DNA of 64,000 bases from Drosophila persimilis (Eukaryota > Arthropoda > Insecta > Diptera > Drosophilidae), in NCBI RefSeq assembly GCF_003286085.1, contig NW_020825312.1, positions 2,914,001 to 2,978,000 of the forward strand, read 5' to 3'. The number at the start of each line of letters is the position of its first letter. Position 1 is the stretch's first letter. Positions 37,543-49,231 of this stretch are shown piece after piece. Under the pieces are notes generated by a model, which did no database searches, had not been told where the DNA came from, and saw only the letters and a program-made list of their open reading frames with translations. A program made the translations under genes and the position numbers.

Positions 37543-37570
37543 GGGAGAGCGAGAGAGCGAGCGAGAGGGA
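37543..37570. promoter_or_regulatory. GA-rich tract resembling an MSL recognition element
   Basis: Alternating GAGA and GCGA words resemble the GA-rich dosage-compensation recognition motif of flies. This is meaningful only if the locus is X-linked in this species. Confidence 0.25.
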
Positions 37571-39785
37571 GGACCATCTGCCACTTTGGCTAATTCCAAA
37601 TTATATTAAAAACTTTGGGCAGGACTCTGAAGCCTTTTCTTCTCCTTTGCCGCTTGCATTTTCATTATGCGGCGGCCCACAAAGAGGCAGAGGCAGCGCG
37701 GTCCTGGCCAAAAGGATGAATATGAAAGACTGCTTACAAGCACTGCCATGAATGGTTGGATGCCCTCCAACTATTGTCCGCGGGCTGCCTGCCGCTTGTT
37801 GCTCCACAGCCACTGCCCCACCACGCCCCGCCCTGCCGTGCCCCATTTATGAGGGCGTGCCCCGTGCTGTAATCCTCGGCCTAGCTTGCAACGAACTTCA
37901 TTTTGTCGAAGGGCGGAGGGAGGCGGGCAGGCAGGACTCGCATTGATTTTCACTCCACCTCCGCCGCCGCCTCCAGGCAGGACCCTCTTGAGTGACCTCT
38001 TAAATTCGTTTAATTTTAGTTAGGTCGAGGCTTAGGCCCGACAGGTCTGCCGCTGCCGCTGCCGCTGCTCCGGAATTAATGGCCTGAATGGGGGGCCTGA
38101 AGTGCGCTCTAAATTTGGTCTCCTTTTTCCATCCGTTGTCCTGTCCATCGCATATTTTCCTTAATGAGTTTTGTGCCCTGCCGCTCTCGTATCAAGTGCT
38201 CTCCAGATGTAATTATGCGATTCCTGCCCTTGCCACGCGCCCCTGCGCCGTGCCCCTCGAATGTCATCCATCTTTTTATGGACATTTATTTAATAAACTC
38301 CTCGCAAGGTCGTTCTCGGGCGCCATAAAAAATGCAATTAAATACTTTCGGCTATTAAAGTGCTGCGAAAATATTCACCATTCACCATTCACCGCCCCCG
38401 AAATGAGGCGCATGCAACATGCAGCGACCCCTGCATATGGGGCGGTGGGGAGGCGCTGGGGTGGTGCGGCAGTGGGGCGCTGGTGTGACCTAATAAAACG
38501 AAAGAGAAAGCGAAAAGCCTGAAACGCTGATAGCCAGCGGAAGGGAAATTGGAGTGGCAATGGGAGACGATGGGTTTGACCCTGCCACTGGCGGGGGGGT
38601 GGGGGGAGGGGCAGCGGAAAGGAAAGGCAAGCGGAAACGTTGGGGCATCGCACACTTATGAGATATTAAGTTGAAAACTTTTGCCTGCCTGTCTGCCACT
38701 CGTTCCATTCTGCCACTGCCACTGCCCCTGCCACCGCCACTGCCCCACTGCTGCAAGCTCAAGTTAAATTGAGCAAAATAATGCGGTCAATTTATAACGA
38801 GAGAGATAGAGAGGGCTACACACGAGGCATGCAACACCCCCCCCAGCACAATCCGCAATCCACAGCCGACACAACCGACAGCCGACAGCCCACAGCCCAC
38901 AGCCCACAGCCGACCGTGTTGGGGGCAGCTTAAACAAAAGGAAGTGCCCTGGCTGCCACTTTGTCAGTTTTACTTGTTGTTTGGCCAAGAGGAAGAAGGG
39001 GCACCCACCGAGCGAGAGCGAGAGCGAGGAGCCGACTCTCGGTTCCGACTGGCTTGCTGGCGGATGCACGGACATTGTCCTGCCTGCCTGGCTGCCTGCT
39101 CCTGCCTGCCTGCTGGTGTCATTTGGCTGTCGCTTTGGTGGCACGCAAGTTTGCAAAATTATGGCATCGAGGCAGCCCGTCGGTCCAGCCCGTCCAGCCT
39201 GTCCGCCCTCCAATCTTCCAATTTATAAGGTTAAAGCCTCCCCTCCCCCCCTCCTATCGCCGAAATATTCGTGGGGACTGCCACGTGGGGCTACGTGACT
39301 GCTGTGCAGGCGACTGCTGCTATTGAAAACGAAAGTGCAAGTGACTTTCTCTGCTTTCTCTGCGGCAAATGACCCAATTTATGAACCGCATTCCGGTCAA
39401 CGAGCCAAAGGCACACGGACTCGTGCGCCAGGACACTGGCTTATGGCTTATGTGCGGCGGAAGTCCCTCCGCCCTCCCCTCCGGACACCGACACGGACAC
39501 GGACACGTATCCGTATCCGTACACGAACTCGGATTAATTTCGCTTAGTGACATTCGGTTTTCACTTTTTAATGAGTTGCCCCGAGGATTGCTGCTGCCCC
39601 TCTGCTCCCGGGAGCTTCCGGGAAATTGGTGGCAAATTAGAGGGAAATTCGATTGGCAATTTGAGCCCCCCCCCACCCCACCCCCCGAGAAAGTGGGTCA
39701 TGGAAGGGTCTGCCGAACGCCGTCAAAGGAGTCAAAGGAGCCAAACGAGCTCGTTCGGGAGCAGACAAATGCAAATGGGGGAAAC

Positions 39786-39791
39786 TTTAAT
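39786..39791 (-). terminator. Poly(A) signal variant ATTAAA for the J-protein gene
   Basis: ATTAAA on the minus strand lies about 10 bases after the TGA stop. This would give a very short 3' UTR. It is a common variant of AATAAA. Confidence 0.4.
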
Positions 39792-39799
39792 TAACAGAT

Positions 39800-40390
39800 T
39801 CAAGTCCTGCCGAATTTGGTCCTTAGCCACTGGCCAAAGGACTGCACGCTCTGTGTGACCCAATTGTAGAAGCGTCCCAGTGCCTCCGGCCGATCAGCGC
39901 CCAGGGCCCCAGAGCCGTCCGGATGGCCAAACAGTCGGTAGTTCTCCTTGCCCGGGCTCTTGATGAGGGCACGGTAGGCGGTGCTCAGCAGAATGAACTG
40001 CGCCTCGTCGCCCGTGCCGCGGACGTCCGGATGCAGGACCTTGGAGAGCTCGCGGTAGGCCTTCCTGATCTCCGCCTGCGAGCAGGACGACGGCACCTGC
40101 AGGATCTTGTAGGGATTGAACGCATTGCCGGAGCGTGTGCGGCCGATCAGGCCCACGCCCACGATGGTCACCATGGTCCAGGCCACGACAACGAAGAGCA
40201 CCAGGGCACACGATCCGAGGACATTCCAGGCCGCGCTCCTGGCCGCCAGGGCCTTCCTGGCGGGCCTTCCTGTGGCATTGCGCGACCAACAGCCGAGCGT
40301 CGTGAACGTCAGTACGAAGACCATGGCCAACAGGACCAGCAGCAGGGACGAACCGAAGTTCTCCTCGGAAGCGAACTCTTTCCCAGACAT
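39800..40390 (-). CDS. Sec63-like membrane J-domain protein, 196 aa, nested in app intron
   Basis: The 196-residue protein has membrane spans at about residues 14-34 and 57-82. A J domain follows (about 91-155) with an intact HPD at 120-122, and a Sec63-like tail (RLFGHPDGSGALG) completes the similarity. In Sec63 the J domain faces the ER lumen and stimulates BiP during translocation. Here the third membrane span and the cytosolic Brl domain are absent, and the protein ends about 40 residues after the J domain. An ER J-protein role is inferred. The start is MSGKEF at 40390: an in-frame ATG at 40447 lies inside a 53-base 5' UTR intron (40399-40451, GTAAGT to CCTCCAG) and is spliced out. The stop is TGA at 39800. 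The gene is antisense within the app intron and coding is intact. It may be a truncated duplicate of Sec63. Confidence 0.85.
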   Translation of the reverse strand: MSGKEFASEENFGSSLLLVLLAMVFVLTFTTLGCWSRNATGRPARKALAARSAAWNVLGSCALVLFVVVAWTMVTIVGVGLIGRTRSGNAFNPYKILQVPSSCSQAEIRKAYRELSKVLHPDVRGTGDEAQFILLSTAYRALIKSPGKENYRLFGHPDGSGALGADRPEALGRFYNWVTQSVQSFGQWLRTKFGRT

Positions 40391-40398
40391 GGGTCTTC

Positions 40399-40451
40399 CT
40401 GGAGGACAAACACGGGTATTCCGAGATCGACTATCCACACATTTCACTTAC
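40399..40451 (-). other. 53-base 5' UTR intron of the J-protein gene
   Basis: The donor AAAC|GTAAGT and the acceptor TTTGTCCTCCAG|GAAG have consensus form. The length is typical of short fly introns. Splicing places the start codon 8 bases into exon 2. Confidence 0.7.
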
Positions 40452-40600
40452 GTTTCGGCTTTAGAGAGGGCACGGGGAATATATGTGTGTGTTTAACACG
40501 GCGAAAATACAAAATACATTTACTACGAGATTTTCCGCCCTGTATCTGATTGAGGCTGACACTTATACTGATGCCGATGGGGTTGTTTCGTTGGGACTGG
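40452..40600 (-). promoter_or_regulatory. Likely 5' UTR and promoter of the J-protein gene
   Basis: Sequence upstream of the 5' UTR donor on the minus strand contains CCCTCTCTAAAGCC and a CACACACATATA stretch. No TATA/Inr or DRE pair is clear. The location is inferred from the exon structure only. Confidence 0.3.
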
Positions 40601-43560
40601 CGTTTGGAATGCATTCTCAACGCCTACTTCCTTTTTTGCCTTGAAATTTGGGAGAAATTTCCATACAATAGGCAGGAATCGGAGCAGACATTCTCCAAAG
40701 CGACCTCCCCGGCACATCCCCTCCCATAAGAGCTACATCCTAGAGGCCCTGAAACTATCTTAAGTCCAGGATCTACACTCAAAGTAAAGCCAAAGCTTAA
40801 TTGGTCAGGGGTTGTATGGAATATATGGCTGTGCTGCATGCCCTAGGATACACGGGGGATCCCGGTACACTCTACCCTCCCCGTGAGGGCGCCTGGCACT
40901 AGGCAAGAGGCGGCTAATGGTAGTCGGGCGGTTAGATTTGTATCTATGAAAGGCTACGGTCTTCGAATCATTGAATTTTCACGAAACATCGATATCTTTT
41001 TCGGCTTTGAAGCTCTCTTTCGTTGGGGGCGTATGGAAGGGAATGTGTCCTTTCGCTTATGGGAAATTCGTTCAATTTGTGCAGCGATTAAGGGTCGATG
41101 GACGTGTCAGAGGGGTGGAGAAAGTGTTATTCCACAAGAGCATGTAAATAGGCATCCTTTGGGCCTACAAATAGCAGAGTTTCAGACGCCTTACGCGTCC
41201 TCGTATAAGTTTTGCACTCCTCTTGGGGGGGTTACACCTCCTTCCTGCCCCTCCCCTATAGAAGGAGGCGAGATGTCGATGTAGATTGTTCTCTGAGGGG
41301 GGAGACGCTGGGGGCCAAAGCAAAGCAAATCACTCGAAAGAGAAGGCAAGGACGGGGGCGAGGAGGGGGGCGTGGGGGGGCGGGGGCGGCGTAACTCTGC
41401 TGGGAACACGTTGTGCAGCTCTCAAATTAATTACGCATGAAATTGCAATTAATTGGTTTAAGAAGTTGGCCAGAAGTTTATCTTTAAGTTTTTCCCTGGC
41501 TGGCGCCCCCGAAGCAAAGAGTTAAGTGCTTCGGATAAACAAAAAGCCCCTGCACCGAAAGTTGGGGCAGGCAAAAAACAAGAGGTGGAAGGGGGGTGGA
41601 GCGTAAGCAGATAACCAGGAAAAGCTGCCTGGGCACAGAGGAGGTCGAGGCAGAGAGGCGGAGATCCCTATGAAAGTAAAAACATCAACAAGGATGAAAA
41701 ACAAAGAGCAAGCGAGAAGGCCAGAGGTCGTCGATGGGTGGCGGGGCGGTGGCGGGGGAGTAGTTGAGGGACAGACAAAACAATGGTGCAGGCAACGCGG
41801 CAATAAAAATGGCGCACAAGTTCAGTGGATGCTACCGGGGTCTTCGAGAGGATTCATGGCTGCTGGCTGCTGGCTGCTGCCTCACGTGAGTCCGAGTGGA
41901 GGGCCGCCTGAAATGTTTATTTGGGTCTGTCCGTATGTGTGTGCTGGTGTGTGTGCTGGTGTTTGTGTGCGTTGTAGGCCATGCTGCACGGCCCAAACAA
42001 CAGCAGGAAAAACAACAGCTGCTGATGCTGCTGCTGATGCTGCAGCTAGAACGACTCTGTCACAGTAACCTAGATATCTCCAACAAAATTTCCACCCAAA
42101 ATGTGCCACTTTCGCTTTGACCCAGAGCCAGTGCCAGTGCCAGTGCCGTTGCTGGAGCTGGAGCTGTAGCTGTAGCTGGAGCCGCAGCCGGAGTCGGAGT
42201 GGGACAGCGGCGAGGCTGCTGCAGCGCAACGCCCTGCGCTGTTTGAGGGTCAATGTGGCTGTGGCTGTGGCAGTGGCAGTGGCAGTGCCAGGAGGAGGAG
42301 TGACCACCGTATGTGTGTGTATAAGCCATATAAGAAATCATGCTTGAAATATTGCACTCGTATGTTGCGGTTAAAGTGCAGGCAGCCGTAGAGCCTTCGA
42401 GCCCTACGGACGGCAGAGGCCGTGCAACCAAATTGCAACCATGCGTCACACACACACAGCGACAATAATGTCTGCATGTGTGCATGTGTGTGTGTGTGTG
42501 TCAATGTGTAAAACATGCAACGCTGTCTTGTCTGGAACTTGCCTCTGTTTGTGCCCCTCCCCTGGGAGCAGGGCCTGCCGCCTGCTGACAAATGGTTTGA
42601 TTTTAAGCTCAAGTCAACACACACGAACGGAGGGACGGAGGGAGGGACAGAAGGACGGAGGGACGGAGGGACGGAGGGACGGACGGAGTGCTTTAAACAT
42701 TCGGCCCCACCTTGGGGAAATTTTTCAAATGACAGCAATTTATTTAGACGTCCTGTGTGCCTGTGTGTGCCTGTGTGTGTCCGTGTGTGCCTGTGTGTGT
42801 CCGTGTGTGTGTCCGTGTGTGTGTGTTTATGGCAGTGGTTTGTGGCCAGAAAGGATTGGGCCAACGACCAATGCCAAACATTTAACTTTGGCCCAATTTG
42901 CGCACAATTTTCCAACGAAATTTCGATGTCAAAGGCGCGTGTTTATGCATAAACAGCCGCCGTCCTGAAGAGCGAGCCGGCAACGTGCCCTTTGAACCCG
43001 CCACCGATTTGGGGGGCGCCCGAATCCGAATTAATTATGCAAAATGTGACCTAATCCAACAAAGAGACTGCTTAGAGAGGGGTCTTTCCCCCCCGCGCCC
43101 CCCTAGTATTTAGGGCCTGACCTAACCTTTTCTGATGATGGCCTTATAAACGTGCTAAAAATAAACAAACCCCCAGCCTGCCCTGCCCTGCCCTTCTCTC
43201 TGGGTCGCCGTTTGCGTGTTTTTCAACATTTCGCCAAAGCCTCGACTCGCGGACTCCTTGACGTGTAAATATTTCATGTCCTTTGGGGTGGGGGGTGGAG
43301 GGGGGTGGGGATTGGGATGGCTTATCGCCCAGCGCTTGATGGGGCTTTTGGCAATTACCGAAGCTTCGACTTTTGGCCCTAAAATGTATTAATCTAATGA
43401 TTTGATGACATCTACAGGGGGCGTGGGGGCGAGGAGGGAGCGGGGGGGAGGGGAAATTCTTCTAGTTTACAAAGAGTTTACAATTACGGGCTTGTTCTTT
43501 TTGGGTTTTCGCACCAAGCTAAAGGGTACTTTAATGTATAATTTAAGTACTTAAGGGAGT
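40601..43560. other. Intronic sequence without a recognisable gene
   Basis: G-rich and GAGG tracts lie near 41350-41392. CCAGTG/GGAGCT hexamers are at 42125-42200 and GTGGCT/GTGGCA at 42250-42290. GGAC/GGAG tetramers are at 42620-42690, and GTGTGTCC/GTGTGCCT units at 42757-42825. No exon or RNA gene stands out. Confidence 0.5.
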
Positions 43561-43564
43561 ACCC

Positions 43565-43840
43565 CTACTGTTGATGTTACTGTCTCTGTTACGGTCTCTG
43601 TTAGTGCCTCTGTTACGGGGTCTGTTAATGTCTCTCTTGCTTTTGCTGTCTCTGTTACGGTGTGTTTTACTGCCTCTCTCTCTGTCTCTGTCACTGTCTC
43701 TGCTACGGCCTCTGTTACTGTTATTGTCTCTTTCACTGTCTCTGCTACGGCCTTTTTTACTGTTACTGTCTCTGCGACGGCTCTGTTACTGTCTCTGTTA
43801 CTGCTACTGCCACTGTCTCTGTTACTGCCTCTGTTAATGG
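43565..43840. repeat. Degenerate CTGTCTCTGTTACGG minisatellite
   Basis: Hexamer-based units of the form TGTTAC/TGTCTC, with GG or GC variants, repeat over about 270 bases. All frames stay open through much of it and give Leu/Ser/Cys-rich or Thr/Val/Glu-rich peptides. These are repeat artefacts. Confidence 0.85.
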
Positions 43841-46800
43841 AGGTTAGAAATCAGTTTTGGGTGAAGATTTAAGCCATTTTGTGGATAGATCTTAAGCAGG
43901 AGTCGCCTTCCATATTTAAAACTAATTATTCCATATCAAAAATCAAATCTATGAACCCAAAATTGAAGCAAAGAAGTGACTGCAAAATTGTGGTATCCCC
44001 TTGGCTCTTGGCCTCTTGGCCTGTTCCTTTACCTTTTTGGCACATTTTTTCTTTGCTTTTAAAAGTTCTTGCCTCCTTTTGCTGGCCCGACTCCAAGCAC
44101 GTCTTCAAATGGTATTCAAATTATGGCCATTATTAATTGAAAATCAATAAAATTATTAAACAATTTTCAGATTGAATAAAATTTTGTATTTGAGACGCCA
44201 AAAGTTGTCTCGAGTTTGACATCAATTTCCAGAGGGTAAGCACACTTTTATGGCTCAGTGTCAGCTCTTGGAGTGCATCTTTGGTGAAGGGTCACAGCCG
44301 GTCGGGTATCGGCGTCTGTGAGTGTCTCTGGGGTGTGGAAGCCCTGCCAACTCGCTGGATCAATCCTCAATCGTCGCGACGCCACCGCAAACTGGCCAAG
44401 AAAAAAGCAGGGGGCAAAGTCGGGGTCACCAATGGCAGTGACACTCGGACTCCGGGCTGCTCCTCAAACCGCATTGTGTGAACAAACGGAATCCCCATGT
44501 ATCTGTATCTGTATCTGTATCTGGTCTGTGTCTGCCAGTGGCCGGTGGCCACTCTTTGCACTGCGCCCACATCATTCGCTTTGCCTGCGACTGTGACTGG
44601 CGTGGGGTCCTCGTCATTCCTGGGCACACAAATGAGTCAACAGATTGTGGCCACCGACATTTGCCGTGGGTTCTCCTCGTGGTGGCAGGGTGGTGGGTGG
44701 AGCCGCGACTCCTGATTGGCTTGCAGCGGGACGAGGGACGAGACCCGGCGACGCCTTGGAGTATGCAACACAACGCGTTTGGCAGGACTCCAAGCGGGAG
44801 GGCGGCGCGGACAGTCGAGGCTGGTGCAGTCGAGCGGAATTTATTGTGTTTGTTGTGCGAAATTAAATAAAAATTGAATTATGTTTATATCCGGGACTGT
44901 AGTCCTCGCTGTTATTGTTGGTCCCACAATAACAACGCGCTTTGTGTGCCCAGACGGAGGGTGGGGCGGAGAGGGGCCTCCGCGCGAGAGTGTGCCATGA
45001 TCTCTGTCTCGGACCGGCCCTGCCCCCCATTCTGTTTTTCATTTTGCATAATAAATTGCATTTTCCATGCCAGTGGGTCGCTCCGTCGAGGGGTTGGGGT
45101 AGGGGTAGGGGTAGGGGGAGGCGGAGGGGTGTCTCCTCTTTGCTCTGTTTGTTTGTCTGAGTGTCGCCCACTCTGGCGGTGGAGTCTTCTGTCTGTTTGC
45201 CGTGTGCCCTGCTCTTTTTTGCACCCTCGGCGCGGTCTGCGGTCTTGCATTAATCTCATTTCATTGCTAACCTTTTCTGGTGGCGCCAGTGCCAGGAGGG
45301 GGGTGGTGGGCGGTGGTGGGGGGGGCTGCCAGGGAACAGATGTTTCCGCTTGCACGCGCTAAATCAATTTGCTGTTTAAGCTCTGCCTGCCACCGGCTGT
45401 CGTGGCGCACCTTTTTGGCTTTTCGCATCAGCGTCAGTCGAAGGGAAAATGGCTTCCTATTCCTAGTCCTTGATCCTCCCTGTCCCCCCCTGTCCCCCAC
45501 TGGCCCACTCGCACATTTTCCCCGTCGTTTTTTACGTGCATGCTGCCGTTAAGTGATTTTCATGAGTTTAACGAAGTGGTTTTTCCCCTTGCCCCACCCG
45601 CCCTCCGCCCCTCACCCCCCAAAAGCAGATCCCGCACAAAGCAATGGAAACCCACAAATACCAACAAACAGCAAACAACAGCAACAACAACGAGAAGAAG
45701 AAGGAAAAATAAGAGTACGAGTTTTTCTTTTCCTTTGACTCATCTGTGCACAGAGGAAAAAACCAAAAAAAAAACCGAAAAAAACCCAGAGTCAGTTCTT
45801 TTTCCTCATTTTCCCACCCCCCACTGCCCCACTCCACCCTTTCCTTTACCCTTTCTCTGGGGGTATGCCCAGTATCTCGGGGAAATGTACTTACACATCT
45901 ATCTGCATCTATGCATAAATAAAATGTGGATAAGCAGGTGGAAATCCATCTCCAGCTCCATTTTATTTTTTATATTTCATCCTCTATAAAAGCGAAAAAA
46001 GATGCAGTATTCAAAGGAATAAAGGAATTGAGTGCCTGTCAAGTGGGCTGCGATTTGCATCTGCAGGGGAGATACACATACATATGTTTGAAAGGGGAAT
46101 CGCAGGATTGAATGGTCCTTAGAATGAAATCTCACTCGCCCAGAGAGAGAGAGAGCTCTCTATTCGACCATCCAAGTCTTATATCTGTGTACTGTGGTAC
46201 TTTCCCTTTGGGGGCTGGGCCTTGAGAGTGTTGGAATACCATAATCTAAAAGAGGGGCCCAAAGCCAAATTTACAAGCAAGAGATACATTTATTTCTATA
46301 CTGGAGAGAGGTCTGTATCTAGATACATTTACCATCTCCCTCATGGCTCACAGATTGATTATTTTTCCCACAACAAAATACATGCCGTGTGCCTGATCCT
46401 CTACGCGAGGGTATGCCACTAGTCGAGCCTCCCAGACGTGCAGCCGGAAACAATAGATTTTTGAGTGTTGCCACTTTGTTGTACAATTTTATTGCGCGAA
46501 TTTCGCGCAAAAAGCGAGTCGAGCAGCCCCCAACGAATGGAGAAAGAGTTGGCCCTTTTTTTCCAGCTATCCTCCAGTATCCCTGCCACATGCCACACGG
46601 GTTGGGGGCAGGGCTGGGCCGGGGAGGGGAGGGGATTCTGCGAACTGTTTGATGCCCCGCACATTTGAGCAATTTCAGCGCTACGTTGTGTTTGTTTATG
46701 CCGTGGATATGGATCTCTGTCTCTGTGTGTGTCTGTGTGTGCGGCGCGTGTCAAAATTGGTTAAACGTGAGTGGCTTTCACTTGCCACTCGACAGCTGCC

Positions 46801-47377
46801 TGGCTGCCTGGCTGCGTGGCCCTCAGCAGAGGAGGAGCACCAGCTTTCATAGGAGGTCATAGGAGGTTGGCCCGCTGTCCGTTTAGGCAAATTAGCTGGC
46901 CTTGGCGCTGGGTCATAAATCAACAACCTGACTCCTGACTCCTGACGGGCTCGCTCACGGGCTCAATCAGGCAAATGGCAACACAAATCGGGAGCTCGTT
47001 TATTTTAAGCAACGTCTAATTTCCCGCCACTCCTGCCACTCCCGCCGTGAGTTATGGCCTTGGAAATCGGCAAGGAAAAGTCGAAGATCCACGTGCAAAA
47101 GTCGGGCAATCATCGTTGCGGGAAAACATAATTACTTGAGATTGGTGTTGAAGTCTGTTGAATGGGTAAATGCTGGTCCCGCCCTCTCTCTCTAAGCATT
47201 ACTTTGGGGGACTATCCTGGCAGATGCGGCAGATGCCACCCGCAAAATGCAGATGTTTCTGATGTTGAAGCCGGAAAACAAAAGCTGTCAACAACAAGTT
47301 GCCGGACAAAAGGCTCCGTTTCTCCGTTCCTCTGTCCGATGCACATGCTCCATCCTCCATGCTCCATTCTTCGGCTT

Positions 47378-47409
<32 letters not shown>

Positions 47410-49197
47410 GGGTATCCATGAAGCAGCAGCAGGTCCAACAATCCGACAAACTGGCAGCCAGCAAAACGAACAATCGCCCAGGACCTGCATGGGCGAAGGG
47501 GAACCCTTGACAAATAGCGCCTGATGTTTGGTCACAGTTGGTGGTGGTGGTGGTGCAGCAGTAGCCCCGTGCCCCCCCCTAAACCCGGGGACAGATGTTT
47601 CTGTCATTCTGTCTGTGTCTGTATCTGTATCTGTGTCTCTGTCTGGCTTAGTGTCCCTCTGGCTCTCTGTCTCTCGGGCTCTCTGTCTGTGTGAGAGTGC
47701 ATCAGCGCTCATAAAACTAAATTTCTAAACAATCTGCGTTTGGCAATCTTATGGGGTTGCTGTCGACGTTGCCGCTGCGCAACTTTATTGAAATGTTTGG
47801 CAGTTTTTCGTGTCGTACTCAATTTGTGTCAACCAGAATGGAGGCAGAGCCACTGGCAGAGAGTGAAAGCAGGGGGGGAGCGGCACGGGGCAGGGGCCTG
47901 AAGACGAGGGTCACGTCTGTTGCAATTTTGATTTTGGCAATTTTCCGTAGCATACTTTTTTGGGGCACTGCCCAGGGTAGGTCCTAGCCCTCGGTCTCCG
48001 CCTCGGTCTCCGGCTCGGGTCTCCTGTGTGTTTTAGGCATGTCACAAAAAAAAAGCTCTCGATTATGGGAGCATAACAATAATGATGCACGGCTCTGGTG
48101 GTACGCTATTCATTGATTTTTAGATTGGAATTCAATTGAAGCATAATTCAAATTTGCCACCAAAGTAGCCCTCGGGGGACGCGTCCGCTCTGCCCTCTGC
48201 CCTCTGCTGCTCTGTCGAGCGATGCCAAATCGAAGATAAATAAAATCTCCCTCAATAAGCAATAATCCCGGGGAAAATACCATGGATTCGCACCAAAGAG
48301 ATGGGCGTGCCCGAGATAAAGGAGGATTCGCCTCGCTTCTCCGTCGTTTCGGGCCTGAATAAACATTTGTACATAATATGAATCGGTTTTCTCTTTTCGT
48401 GGGGCCTGGGCTCTGGGCTCTGGGCCCTGCCGTTTTCTTATCGTGCAAATGTTTCCCATTTATACATCATAAGCAGTTTTTCTTTCGCTTCGTTGCTGTG
48501 GGGGGGCGTTGGGGCGTTTTCTCTGTTGAAAGGAATGCGGGTGGAAAATATGTTTTTCCATGGCTGCTGAGGGTCTGCCTTAAACTGGTTACTGTTGAGA
48601 TTTATATCTATTATTCGGCCATGAATAAAGTGCTTACACTTTGGATGAATCAATAATCCATCTTCCCCCCAGCGATCCCGGTGATTGCTTCGATAAACTT
48701 TGTCACCTCATTTCCATTCGTAGATTTCTTAGATATTTCGTAATATTTCCCCGTGCAACACACGGCGGGAGGGGGGGGCTGTTGCATCTGTGCAAACTTT
48801 GCAAATGGCTCGGCAAACGACAATTAATTCCGTCCTGCCACAATGTTGCATGGAAAGGGGGAGGGGGCAAGGAGAACAAATAAAAACTAAATGCTGAATG
48901 CTGAATCAGTCAGTCCATCAGCAGGAATAGTTCTGGACAGTTTTCAACACACACAGAAACGGGACCAAACCAAAGTCGAAACAGAAATGGAAATAGAAAT
49001 GGAAATGGAAATGGAAAACTAAACAACAAAATGAAAGCACACACACACACACAGAGAGAGAGGGAGAGAGAGAGAGAGGAAGAGTACACAAAGCACCAGC
49101 GGATGGCAAATAGACAAACAAGAGATGGCATCTGCCAAATGGACAGGAATTTATAAATTAAAGCAAAACAATGGCCAAAGATTAACAACAGTTACTG

Positions 49198-49231
<34 letters not shown>

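Larger units (their letters stand above)
34331..39750. other. Intronic sequence between the AT block and the nested gene
   Basis: It contains the candidate exon or promoter at 35600-35690, a GA/GC-rich tract at 37543-37570, the palindrome GCGTATACGC at 37494, GCCTCC hexamers near 37107-37132, CACAGCC repeats near 38878-38910, GAGCGA repeats at 39011-39030 and GGACAC/CGTATC hexamers near 39482-39525. A (TAG)n run is at 35538-35551. No other gene was recognised. Confidence 0.45.
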
